Positions 1 through 6,685 of a DNA stretch of 23,853 nt are shown piece by piece. The notes beneath the pieces were generated by a model. The model worked only from the letters and a program-made list of their open reading frames with translations, was not told the DNA's origin and made no database searches. The DNA is from an uncultured Clostridium sp. (GTDB lineage Bacteria; Bacillota; Clostridia; Lachnospirales; Lachnospiraceae): assembly GCA_900553925.1 (NCBI GenBank), contig USFH01000011.1, forward strand, positions 1 to 23,853. Direction: 5' to 3'. How positions within the stretch are numbered: the first letter of the stretch is position 1; each line of letters begins with the position of its first letter. A program made the translations under genes and the position numbers.

Positions 1-779
1 GCGGAGTTCGGGCTTGCATGGTTTCGTCGATCCCGCAAATGAATCCGTGCCGCTCCAGCCATATCCATACCCAAAATGCCTGCCGCACCAACCATCAGCC
101 ACGCGGAAAGTCGTGCCGGAATGAAATTCACGACATCATCCACACGCGCCGCGCACGTTCCAAAATACCGATATTTGTCGTTCTTATATCCAAGCATGGA
201 GTCCATCGTATTAATTGCTTTGTACACCCACGCACCGACCGGACCGAACAAAAACATATAAAAAAGCGGGGCGATCACGCCGTCCGACGTATTTTCAGCG
301 ACCGTTTCCACCGCTGCCTTCGCGATGCCTTCCTCGGTGAGCGATGCTGTATCTCTGCCAACGATCATGGATACCGCCGTTCTCGCCTGTTCCACATCCC
401 CGGCTTCGAGTGCCTTGCACACCTTCATGCTCTCCCGCCGAAGCGAGCAGGCTGCCAGCATCTGGTATGACATCCAGATTGCCACAACCAGATACAACGT
501 ATGATGAATCCGGTTGCACCCATATAGGATTCCTGCCGCCACAAGCAGTGACACCGTTATCACGATCACAACTGTAAATGTTCCTGCCACCTGTTTTTTA
601 CGGATATCCGCGTCGCGATCTTCCCGTATCCGAAACCGCTTGCGCATCCACGTCTCCACATGGTAGATCAGCCAGCCCATCCCCTGTACCGGGTGCCACA
701 GCCAGTGTGGATCGCCGAATACCAGATCAAGCAGACATGCAATTATAATGATAAATATTCGTTCCTGTAACACGGTCAC
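1..779 (-). CDS. cbiB: Adenosylcobinamide-phosphate synthase CbiB (3' end cut by window edge)
   Basis: CbiB is an integral membrane enzyme that attaches the (R)-1-amino-2-propanol (phosphate) arm to adenosylcobyric acid, giving adenosylcobinamide (phosphate). I translated the minus strand from a GTG at 777-779 and found it open to the window edge, about 259 codons. The N-terminus has a hydrophobic stretch followed by VFGDPHWLWHPVQ, and residues around 160-180 read AENTSDGVIAPLFYMFLFGP; both are typical CbiB signatures. A further hydrophobic segment lies around residues 65-85. An AAGGA ribosome binding site lies about 8 nt before the GTG, and a second in-frame GTG two codons later is an alternative start. 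The gene follows the CobC-like phosphatase with a gap of 116 nt and is probably co-transcribed with it. Family assignment is firm. The C-terminus is not visible. Confidence 0.93.
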   Translation of the reverse strand, partial: MTVLQERIFIIIIACLLDLVFGDPHWLWHPVQGMGWLIYHVETWMRKRFRIREDRDADIRKKQVAGTFTVVIVITVSLLVAAGILYGCNRIHHTLYLVVAIWMSYQMLAACSLRRESMKVCKALEAGDVEQARTAVSMIVGRDTASLTEEGIAKAAVETVAENTSDGVIAPLFYMFLFGPVGAWVYKAINTMDSMLGYKNDKYRYFGTCAARVDDVVNFIPARLSAWLMVGAAGILGMDMAGAARIHLRDRRNHASPNS

Positions 780-895
780 TTTACATTTCCTTTCATAGCT
801 GCATTGCATATTTGTATTCCGTACTGTTAGTTACCTGACATACCTCACACGACTTTGCCTTTACATAGTGCCTCTATCACATCTATTTCATAGCA

Positions 896-1723
896 TCAGG
901 CACCGTTTTTCATACCCTGTGGCAATTTCATTTTCTCATAAGATACAATCTGCATCCCATCCGCTGTCACTTCTAACCATCCTGCAATTCCCTCGCCCGG
1001 CTTCACCTGCCAGTCAAAATAATCCTTGTGTGGCTCTGACAACTGATCCATCAGTGCCATGATCGTGCCTCCGTGTGCGACGATAATGATCGTGTCTGAC
1101 AGGGATGTGTGCGCCGTCTCTATTCTCAATGAAACGTCACATCGTAACCGTTTTTGTCCTTCCCTGCTTTCCGCATCCACAAACACCTTCTCAAATCCCC
1201 GCATCACACGGTCTGTAAACTCTGCTTTCGTCTCGCCGCCCGGAAACGCCGTCGTGCCGCCACTGTCGATGTAGCGCTGGTAATCGGGATTGCCATTTAA
1301 TTCCGCATAATTCTTATATTCAAAATCGCCAAATCTGCACTCTGCAAATTCCGCGATTTCCACCTTTCCTGCATCGGGGAACAGAATATCCGCCGTCTGC
1401 TTTGCGCGCAGATACGGGCTGACGTAGACGATTTGCTCTTTACTACCGTTTTTTTGACAGTGCTGCTCACATGTGATTTTCCCCGGTACAATTTCGATTT
1501 CGTCATGTACACTATCTGCCACGGTTCTACCATTCATCGGCACCTGTTTCTGCCAGAACTCCTGCATGCCTCGCAGCTCTTCCACACTCTCCGGAAGCAG
1601 TCCTTCATCCGTCGTACCGACATACCGATGTTCTTGATTTCCCTGCGTCATGCCATGACGGATTAATACAATTTTTGATTTCTTATTTCGCGAGATTCTT
1701 TCAGTTTTACACATAATCTTCAC
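896..1723 (-). CDS. cobC: Histidine phosphatase family protein, probable alpha-ribazole phosphatase (CobC-like)
   Basis: This is a phosphoglycerate-mutase-like histidine phosphatase. In a cobalamin cluster the expected role is removal of the 5'-phosphate from alpha-ribazole 5'-phosphate or cobalamin 5'-phosphate. The N-terminus carries the phospho-histidine motif VLIRHGMTQGN (about residues 20-30), and the second catalytic histidine lies in IIIVAHGGT near residue 215. At 275 residues it is longer than the usual roughly 200. The extra length sits in two poorly conserved stretches, one before YVSPYLRAKQTADIL and one before the VAHGGT strand. The start is uncertain: the frame opens with GTG at 1723 and an ATG follows at 1714, neither with a strong ribosome binding site. 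It lies between the short CobU-like gene and cbiB. Substrate is inferred from context, since such phosphatases are otherwise broad. Confidence 0.82.
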   Translation of the reverse strand: MKIMCKTERISRNKKSKIVLIRHGMTQGNQEHRYVGTTDEGLLPESVEELRGMQEFWQKQVPMNGRTVADSVHDEIEIVPGKITCEQHCQKNGSKEQIVYVSPYLRAKQTADILFPDAGKVEIAEFAECRFGDFEYKNYAELNGNPDYQRYIDSGGTTAFPGGETKAEFTDRVMRGFEKVFVDAESREGQKRLRCDVSLRIETAHTSLSDTIIIVAHGGTIMALMDQLSEPHKDYFDWQVKPGEGIAGWLEVTADGMQIVSYEKMKLPQGMKNGA

Positions 1724-1797
1724 TTTCTCTTTTATCTTTCCCGCTTATGTTGGAGTTTTTCTCTCATTTCCGCGCTTTTGCCCCAAAAGGCAGGAAT

Positions 1798-2145
1798 TTA
1801 CTTAATCCGCGTTCCGATTCCTGCCGTCACGCGGATAACCTGCTCCGCCTGACTTGCCAGATAGCAGTTTACGCGTCCGTTCTTCTCGCGGAATTCCCGC
1901 TCAAATGCATCAATCGGCACAATTCCGCTTCCGACCTCATCGCTGACCAAAACGAGCTTGTCTGCATTTCCGGCAAGAACCGCTTTGTTCATAAGCTGCT
2001 TTGCCTCCAGCTCCGGGTCTTTGCCCTGCTGCATTGTCTTCCGCACATATTTATGAAAATTGTTGATAATCTGATGTCCTTCTTTAAAATTTGCCTTGGC
2101 ATACTCGAACTTTCCCTGATATGCACCGCCTATAATTAAAATCAT
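1798..2145 (-). CDS. Short CobU-like protein (adenosylcobinamide kinase-type P-loop protein)
   Basis: This 115-residue protein starts MILIIGGAYQGKFEYA, a CobU-type P-loop (GGxxxGK). It ends with VLVSDEVGSGIVPIDAFERE, the conserved C-terminal CobU region (normally NEVGxGIVP), and an IKxx-type tail. It is much shorter than canonical CobU (about 180 residues). It lacks the central segment with the HRxxR guanylylation histidine, which the other CobU of this window has at H57. I infer a kinase-only or accessory cobinamide-salvage protein, but a degenerate paralogue cannot be excluded. The ribosome binding site GAGGA lies 7 nt before the ATG. It is the first gene of the left minus-strand run (then the CobC-like phosphatase and cbiB), behind a predicted promoter and a phased A-tract leader. 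Confidence 0.72.
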   Translation of the reverse strand: MILIIGGAYQGKFEYAKANFKEGHQIINNFHKYVRKTMQQGKDPELEAKQLMNKAVLAGNADKLVLVSDEVGSGIVPIDAFEREFREKNGRVNCYLASQAEQVIRVTAGIGTRIK

Positions 2146-2160
2146 ATTGCTTTCCTCTTT

Positions 2161-2239
2161 TTATACTTTTTATATTTCTTTATACCTTTTTATACTTTTT
2201 TATACTTTTTAAATTATTTTATACTTTTTTATACTTTTT
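2161..2239. repeat. 10-bp-period A/T-rich tandem repeat in the leader of the short cobU-like gene
   Basis: The motif TATACTTTTT and close variants recur at a spacing of about 10 bp (starts near 2162, 2171, 2181, 2191, 2201, 2220 and 2230). On the minus strand this reads as AAAAAGTATA units phased with the helical turn, lying between the predicted promoter and the ribosome binding site. Helically phased A-tracts usually bend DNA. Slippage could also vary the leader length. Confidence 0.85.
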
Positions 2240-2258
2240 CCGCAAGATACATTTTCAT

Positions 2259-2287
2259 ATTGTATCTTTTTCTTCAAAATTTTTCAA
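2259..2287 (-). promoter_or_regulatory. Predicted sigma-A promoter for the short cobU-like / cobC / cbiB run
   Basis: On the minus strand TTGAAA (2282-2287) and TACAAT (2259-2264) are separated by exactly 17 bp, one mismatch or so each from consensus. The resulting leader would be about 105 nt, mostly the 10-bp repeat, and is too short for a cobalamin riboswitch. Confidence 0.6.
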
Positions 2288-2321
2288 AAAATCCCAACCA
2301 TTTTCCATTCTAGTCCGTCTA

Positions 2322-2327
2322 TATAAT
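2322..2327 (+). promoter_or_regulatory. Candidate -10 element for the lipoprotein gene
   Basis: A perfect TATAAT lies 91 nt before the lipoprotein start. The matching -35 position (about 2299-2304) reads CATTTT, which is poor, so the assignment is tentative. Confidence 0.35.
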
Positions 2328-2371
2328 GAAACAATGGATTGCGCACGCAGTTCATATCGTTTATATTACTA

Positions 2372-2395
2372 GTTGGCGCAATGATATTTGCCAAC
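2372..2395 (+). other. Inverted repeat in the lipoprotein 5' leader
   Basis: GTTGGC (2372-2377) and GCCAAC (2390-2395) can form a 6-bp stem with a 12-nt loop, ending just before the AAGGAG ribosome binding site. It could be a small regulatory hairpin or an operator. No U-run follows, so it is not a terminator. Confidence 0.4.
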
Positions 2396-2418
2396 ACACT
2401 TAAAAAGGAGAGACAGAA

Positions 2419-3780
2419 ATGAAGAAAAAATTTATGAAAACACTTGCACTTGGCTTGTCGCTGGCGACTGCCCTTACCCTTACCACCGGCTGTGGCAAGA
2501 AGAAGGACGCCGGAAACGACACGATTGCCACAACCGAAAGCAGCAATGCGGATGCTTCGGAAGCACCTGCTTCCTCAAGTGAACTTGTCTACAAGGACTG
2601 CCCTTGGGTATTTAGCCGCGGGCTTTCAGACGCAGACACTCTGGAATTACCTGAGGGTGCCGGTCTGTACGGAATGACATTCCCGGTTACGACGGATACG
2701 CTTTTTAACATATCTTACAGCACATCCGGCGTGCCACTTACGGATGCACTGGATGAATCCGCATATTCCGTATCTTTTTATGAGGATAATCACTCCCTTC
2801 CCCAGCTGTTTATAGAAGAAGACGATATGACCATTGACGAAGCCCTTGACAAGAATCTCTGGTCACTGTTAAGTACATATTTAGATTACGATGCTTTCGG
2901 GGTTTCCGAGGATTCTTACAACGACGTCTACAACTTTTACGACGATCCGAATCCTGCATATATCTATATGGATATGCTGACAACCATGTTTGGTGCCCCA
3001 AATTATATCTGTTTCAGCAACGACTATGATGCAGAAAAGTCAGCCGAAGAAAATACCCAGTACTTTGTTGACACGTTCCTGCATCCGGAAAAATCGGATG
3101 ACCAGTTCTCATCATATCTAATGTACATTGGCTGGCAATTTGAAGATTTTGGAATTGCGGTAGACTTCTTTGACACTTTTCGTTACAGTGAGACAAGCGG
3201 ATATTACGTATCTCCGGAGAATGAAGTTGGATTTACATACGTTCCAATCCAGAAAGGAACCCTGGAAGACTATTTCTTAGACGCCTTTGATGGTAGCTAT
3301 GGAACAAACATCGTGAAAGAACTGATGGCAGAGAAAACGGCTTTGTTCGGCGATGTCGAATACCTGACACCTGAGGACAAGATCGTGAACCTTGTCAAGT
3401 CTGCCAACAGCACCGCTTCCACAACCGATGCAGAAACAACAAAAAGTACAACAGATTCTTCCAACTATGTGGATGTTGACCGTGATTTCAGTGAAGCTGC
3501 AAATGATGTCTATATGGCAATCACCGACTGCTTCAAGCTCGGCGGCGAAGATACACTCGTCTTAAATGGTACAACCAATAAGGGCATATTCAAGACAGGC
3601 GATCCTGTCTATGTACAGCTCACAAACGGCAAGGTTGTAGAAGGCACGATCAGCCGCATGGAGCAGCTCCGTCAGGATGTCACGGAATCTACCCTCGGCG
3701 AAAGCATTGGTATCATGGTCGATGGACTTAGCCTAAGCGATCGGGATTATGTGACTGGTGGTGTCATCGTTGTTAAATAA
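2419..3780 (+). CDS. Secreted lipoprotein with possible EF-Tu domain-2-like C-terminus
   Basis: The 453-residue protein begins with a lipoprotein signal peptide: a KKK N-region, a hydrophobic core, then a lipobox ending LTTGC with Cys at about residue 25. A Ser/Thr/Asp/Glu-rich spacer follows. It should be lipid-anchored on the outer face of the membrane. Residues about 45-320 are acidic and aromatic-rich with no family I recognise. After a second Thr/Ser-rich linker (about 325-350), the last roughly 90 residues (DCFKLGGEDTLVLNGTTNKG, KTGDPVYVQL, GIMVDGL, DRDYVTGGVIVVK) resemble the translation-factor domain-2 beta-barrel, which normally sits next to a GTPase domain absent here. The AAGGAGA ribosome binding site lies 9 nt before the ATG. 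The 3' end overlaps the convergent cobS by 8 bp. Its function is unknown and a link to B12 is not shown. Confidence 0.85.
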   Translation: MKKKFMKTLALGLSLATALTLTTGCGKKKDAGNDTIATTESSNADASEAPASSSELVYKDCPWVFSRGLSDADTLELPEGAGLYGMTFPVTTDTLFNISYSTSGVPLTDALDESAYSVSFYEDNHSLPQLFIEEDDMTIDEALDKNLWSLLSTYLDYDAFGVSEDSYNDVYNFYDDPNPAYIYMDMLTTMFGAPNYICFSNDYDAEKSAEENTQYFVDTFLHPEKSDDQFSSYLMYIGWQFEDFGIAVDFFDTFRYSETSGYYVSPENEVGFTYVPIQKGTLEDYFLDAFDGSYGTNIVKELMAEKTALFGDVEYLTPEDKIVNLVKSANSTASTTDAETTKSTTDSSNYVDVDRDFSEAANDVYMAITDCFKLGGEDTLVLNGTTNKGIFKTGDPVYVQLTNGKVVEGTISRMEQLRQDVTESTLGESIGIMVDGLSLSDRDYVTGGVIVVK

Positions 3781-4585
3781 CATGCACCAAAACGACGGTT
3801 CCAATTAACATCCAGAGCTCGCACATCTGCAGGAAATATCCAGCCAGATCGCCGGTGATCCCGCCAAAGGTGCGATACGACATGAACCGATAATAGAAAA
3901 ACATCAGTATGGCGATGCCTGCGACCACAAGTGCTGCAACCGGCTGTATCACACAGCCTGCGGCAATGCAGGCAATAAGCCATACGAACATGATCACCTT
4001 TGAGCGATTATTTACAAGGCGTGCAGTATCTGCCAGCATGCCTTCTTTTTTTGCTTTCCGAAATGTGAGTACCGAAAGTCCGGACAAGGCACGTTCCAGC
4101 ACAAATCCTACCGCGAACACGCCCATCAACCGTATTGCGTGTGCCGGCGCACCAGACTGTGTCCCGGATGGTATCTCTCTGTTCAGCGCATGCACAACTT
4201 CTGCCATGCATCCAAAATAGATCAGGAAATACAGACAGCCGCGGATAATTGCAAATGCCCCGGTATGCGGATCCTTCAGAATCTGCAGTTTCTCCTCCTT
4301 GGACTTATAAGAAGATTTCGCATCTACAGTATCTAAGAATCCATCCATGTGGATGCCGCCTGTAATCAGGATCGGGAATATCGTAAGAAGCGCCGCTGTG
4401 AAGACTTCCGACCACTGCAAGAGAAAACCAAAGAGATACCAGATCACAAACTCACCCGCGCCAATCACAGCCCCAACCAGCGGGAACGCGCACATGCTAT
4501 ACTGCAAGGCTTTCGGGTCCCATTTGAAATGCGGCATTGGTATCTTGGAATAAGTTGAAAATGCAATTGCGATTGCTTTCATCAT
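3773..4585 (-). CDS. cobS: Adenosylcobinamide-GDP ribazoletransferase (cobalamin synthase) CobS
   Basis: CobS is a membrane enzyme that joins adenosylcobinamide-GDP to alpha-ribazole (phosphate), the last assembly step of the nucleotide loop. The 270-residue protein starts with AIAIAFSTYSKIPMPHF. It carries the Mg-binding signature GGIHMDGFLDTVDA near residues 76-89 and has several hydrophobic helices, including ones around 35-75 and 200-230. Length and motif order fit the family. Its ATG overlaps the cobU stop (ATGATGA), so the two are translationally coupled. The 3' end overlaps the convergent lipoprotein gene, and I see no terminator there. It is the last gene of the right-hand cob run. 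Confidence 0.95.
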   Translation of the reverse strand: MMKAIAIAFSTYSKIPMPHFKWDPKALQYSMCAFPLVGAVIGAGEFVIWYLFGFLLQWSEVFTAALLTIFPILITGGIHMDGFLDTVDAKSSYKSKEEKLQILKDPHTGAFAIIRGCLYFLIYFGCMAEVVHALNREIPSGTQSGAPAHAIRLMGVFAVGFVLERALSGLSVLTFRKAKKEGMLADTARLVNNRSKVIMFVWLIACIAAGCVIQPVAALVVAGIAILMFFYYRFMSYRTFGGITGDLAGYFLQMCELWMLIGTVVLVHVI

Positions 4586-5340
4586 GGTTGCTCGTCTCCT
4601 TTTATCTTAACCGGAATCCCACAGACAATCTCCGTCACGGTGGCTGCCTCCCGTGCAAGTGCGCAGTTAATCTCTGCCAGATTCTTCACATACTCCCGCG
4701 TGCTTTCATCGTAGGTCAGATTTCCGCCATCGGAGAACACATCATTGGTGACGATCACCACATCCTGCACACGCGTAGATAAATCAACGAGCGCCTGTAC
4801 GATTTTCTTGCTCACCGGTGACATCGTTTCTGCCATATCGGAACCTGCATTACAATCGGTTCCAACCGTTTCTGTATTCACCTCTGCTTCACCGGCTATT
4901 CCTGTTTTCTCCACATCGGAACCTACATTACCATCGACTCCTGTTTTCTCCATATCGGAACCTACATTACCATCGACTCCTGTTTTCTTCACTTCCGGCA
5001 TTGTTTCCGCTAGTCCGCCATCATCACTATCCGGCTCCAGATACATCTCATTGGCAAGCAGATTTGACATACATTCAAGCAATAACACGTCCTGTCGCTT
5101 CGCCATAATATGTTCCACATGCCGGTAACATTCGACCGTATCAAACCCTTTGTCGGCACGCATTGCGCGGTGGCGCTTGATCCGCTGCATCGTCTCCGAA
5201 TCAATCTCTGTCGTATTCCATTTATACGGATACATCGTCGCAATATAGAGCAGCCGTCCACCTTCCCGCATGGACACGGCTAAGCCTTCCGCATAGGATG
5301 ATTTTCCGCTGGCACTTCCGCCATAAACTATATGAAGCAT
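4582..5340 (-). CDS. cobU: Adenosylcobinamide kinase / adenosylcobinamide-phosphate guanylyltransferase CobU with a repeat insertion
   Basis: CobU phosphorylates adenosylcobinamide and then adds GMP, giving adenosylcobinamide-GDP. The P-loop GGSASGKSSYAEGL is at residues 7-20. The HRxxR motif with the probable guanylylated histidine is at H57 (IKRHRAMR), and a strand-plus-helix segment LLLECMSNLLANE lies at 87-99. A late conserved strand reads VVIVTNDVFSDGG, where most CobU proteins have NEVG. At 252 residues it is longer than the usual roughly 180. The excess is an acidic insertion at about 115-172 made of 13-residue repeats (KTGVDGNVGSDME and variants). An AGGAG ribosome binding site lies 6 nt before the ATG. 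It is coupled to cobS downstream. The insertion sits between core elements and is probably a surface loop. Confidence 0.9.
   Translation of the reverse strand: MLHIVYGGSASGKSSYAEGLAVSMREGGRLLYIATMYPYKWNTTEIDSETMQRIKRHRAMRADKGFDTVECYRHVEHIMAKRQDVLLLECMSNLLANEMYLEPDSDDGGLAETMPEVKKTGVDGNVGSDMEKTGVDGNVGSDVEKTGIAGEAEVNTETVGTDCNAGSDMAETMSPVSKKIVQALVDLSTRVQDVVIVTNDVFSDGGNLTYDESTREYVKNLAEINCALAREAATVTEIVCGIPVKIKGDEQP
4833..4990. repeat. 39-nt in-frame tandem repeat inside cobU
   Basis: Two nearly identical 39-nt units start at 4902 and 4941, a third partial unit at 4980, and a decayed copy at about 4833 stays in register (117 nt, three periods, from the matching part of the last full unit). Being 13 codons long, the units preserve the reading frame. 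Confidence 0.9.
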
Positions 5341-5420
5341 CGTTTTCTCCTATCATCTAATGTCCTTCTTGTGTAAGATATGTACGTACAAATCCATGTT
5401 TCTTCATGCCTGTGTACATT

Positions 5421-6182
5421 TTATTTTCCCTGCCACCATGCTTTCTTATCATCACGTTTTTTTTTCGTACTATTTGGATTATAGCTCATACCAACATTGG
5501 AAACCGTCTGACTTTCATCTATCGTCACAAACAAATGATATGTACCAAAATCAAGACCATATTGAAAAAAATTCCCTGCTTTCAAATATTCTGCCGGTGT
5601 TTCATATTTATCGAAATCCTCGAGCCCGGTGTATGGGGAAAAAATCAAAGTTACTTCGCCCAGGTTACTGTCACAGGTATAAAATCTCTGATTATATTCT
5701 TCACCGAACATCTCGGATTCCATAAACTCTTCTATATGAAAATCCTGATACACCTTCTCCAGAGAATCCCCAATGTGAATCGGTCCTTGATAACACTCCG
5801 ATTGATACTTATCGACACTGAAACTAACGTGTCCCTTCTCTGCAGGATCCTTATATACACAATACGACGAGCACGCACCTTGTCTGCCATCCTCATACTT
5901 AGTAGGGCACATCAAAACCCAAGCCTTTGATCTTTCATCATATTCAACCCAGTACCCATTTGTATTATGCAGGGAGGTAGCATCTGCACTGATGTTATTT
6001 TCCTGCATGATGGTATTCATTTTATCTCCCTCAGACAGCGTGTGATTCATAAAGGAAAAATCATCAAACACGAATGAAAACTCAATTTTCGTTTTGAATC
6101 TATTCCATAAAAATATAACCGCCAACACACCTACCACGACAAATGCCGCACTTGCTATAATTTTCTGTTTTTTCTTTTTCAT
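5421..6182 (-). CDS. Membrane-anchored extracytoplasmic protein of unknown function
   Basis: I do not recognise this 253-residue protein. It has a short Lys-rich N-terminus (MKKKKQK), one hydrophobic segment at about residues 8-26, then a hydrophilic domain. The likely topology is a single membrane anchor with the domain outside. The exterior part has paired cysteines (ACSSYC and SECYQG), many aromatic residues, and ends in a basic tail (KKKRDDKK). A strong GGGAGG ribosome binding site lies 5 nt before the ATG. It lies between the decayed cbiC copy and cobU, in the same orientation as the cob genes, so it may be co-transcribed. Nothing in the sequence ties it to B12. It could be a lineage-specific insertion into the cluster. 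Confidence 0.75.
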   Translation of the reverse strand: MKKKKQKIIASAAFVVVGVLAVIFLWNRFKTKIEFSFVFDDFSFMNHTLSEGDKMNTIMQENNISADATSLHNTNGYWVEYDERSKAWVLMCPTKYEDGRQGACSSYCVYKDPAEKGHVSFSVDKYQSECYQGPIHIGDSLEKVYQDFHIEEFMESEMFGEEYNQRFYTCDSNLGEVTLIFSPYTGLEDFDKYETPAEYLKAGNFFQYGLDFGTYHLFVTIDESQTVSNVGMSYNPNSTKKKRDDKKAWWQGK

Positions 6183-6241
6183 ATTTCCTCCCTATCTAAT
6201 ATGTAACACCCTAAATCATTAATTTTCATTTTTTTCACTTT

Positions 6242-6282
6242 CTATTTCCCATATCCCGCAGCTATTCCCCCATATCCCGCAA
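6242..6282. repeat. 20-nt tandem duplication at the end of the decayed cbiC copy
   Basis: Two consecutive copies of a sequence built on CCCATATCCCGCA (6242-6261 and 6262-6282) end in the pseudogene stop region. The second copy is the real 3' end of the cbiC fragment and the first lies just beyond its stop codon. Confidence 0.75.
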
Positions 6283-6685
6283 TTCATAGATCAGTGCATT
6301 ACAGATGGCGGCAGCAATGTTACTGCCACCCTTCCTGCCGCGTGCGACGATATACGGCACCGGTGCTTCCCTGCTCCTTTGCTTTCGCGGCAACGTCCTC
6401 GTCGCTCATGAAGCAGTAGACCTCACCCCCGTATTTTGCAAGCTCTTTTTTGTTGATACCCGATTTACCCATCTGCGTATCGGTCACGATACAGGCACCG
6501 TTTTTGATTGCAGCGTGGAAATGCTCCACCGCCCGCTCAGAAAATGCCAGATTCTCCAGATAATCAAAATCCGCCGATGTGTGGATTGCCCGCTTGATAA
6601 TCGGAGCCTGAAGCGGGTCTAATTTCACACGCCCAAGCTCCTCTGTAATGATCTCAAAGCTTCGTTTTTCAATCGGCATACACAT
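6262..6685 (-). pseudogene. Truncated, frameshifted second copy of cbiC
   Basis: From the ATG at 6685 the frame reads as the first roughly 105 residues of CbiC (IEKRSFEIITEELG through MSDEDVA), about 88 percent identical to the intact copy at 7867-8514. It includes the catalytic-type histidine in AIHTSADFDY. Just after KEQGS the sequence jumps to the C-terminal part of CbiC (APVPYIVARGRKGG to YELRDMGE, stop at 6262-6264) in a different frame. About 64 codons are therefore missing, and the in-frame product ends early at 6320 with a foreign tail. The start overlaps the cobT stop (TGATG). A 121-residue product may still be translated, but it lacks half of the fold and is unlikely to be an active mutase. 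The divergence suggests an old duplication followed by deletion. Confidence 0.9.

Noticed and set aside
295..577. Short frames on both strands near the left edge
   Set aside because: Shadows of cbiB, whose frame I translated continuously to the window edge.
2245..2275. Plus-strand hairpin AGATACA/TGTATCT followed by a T-run, possible terminator
   Set aside because: No plus-strand gene precedes it, the stem is AT-rich, and it overlaps a better-supported minus-strand promoter.
4745..5128. Plus-strand repeat protein opposite cobU
   Set aside because: The repeats are the complement of the 39-nt repeat in the real cobU gene.
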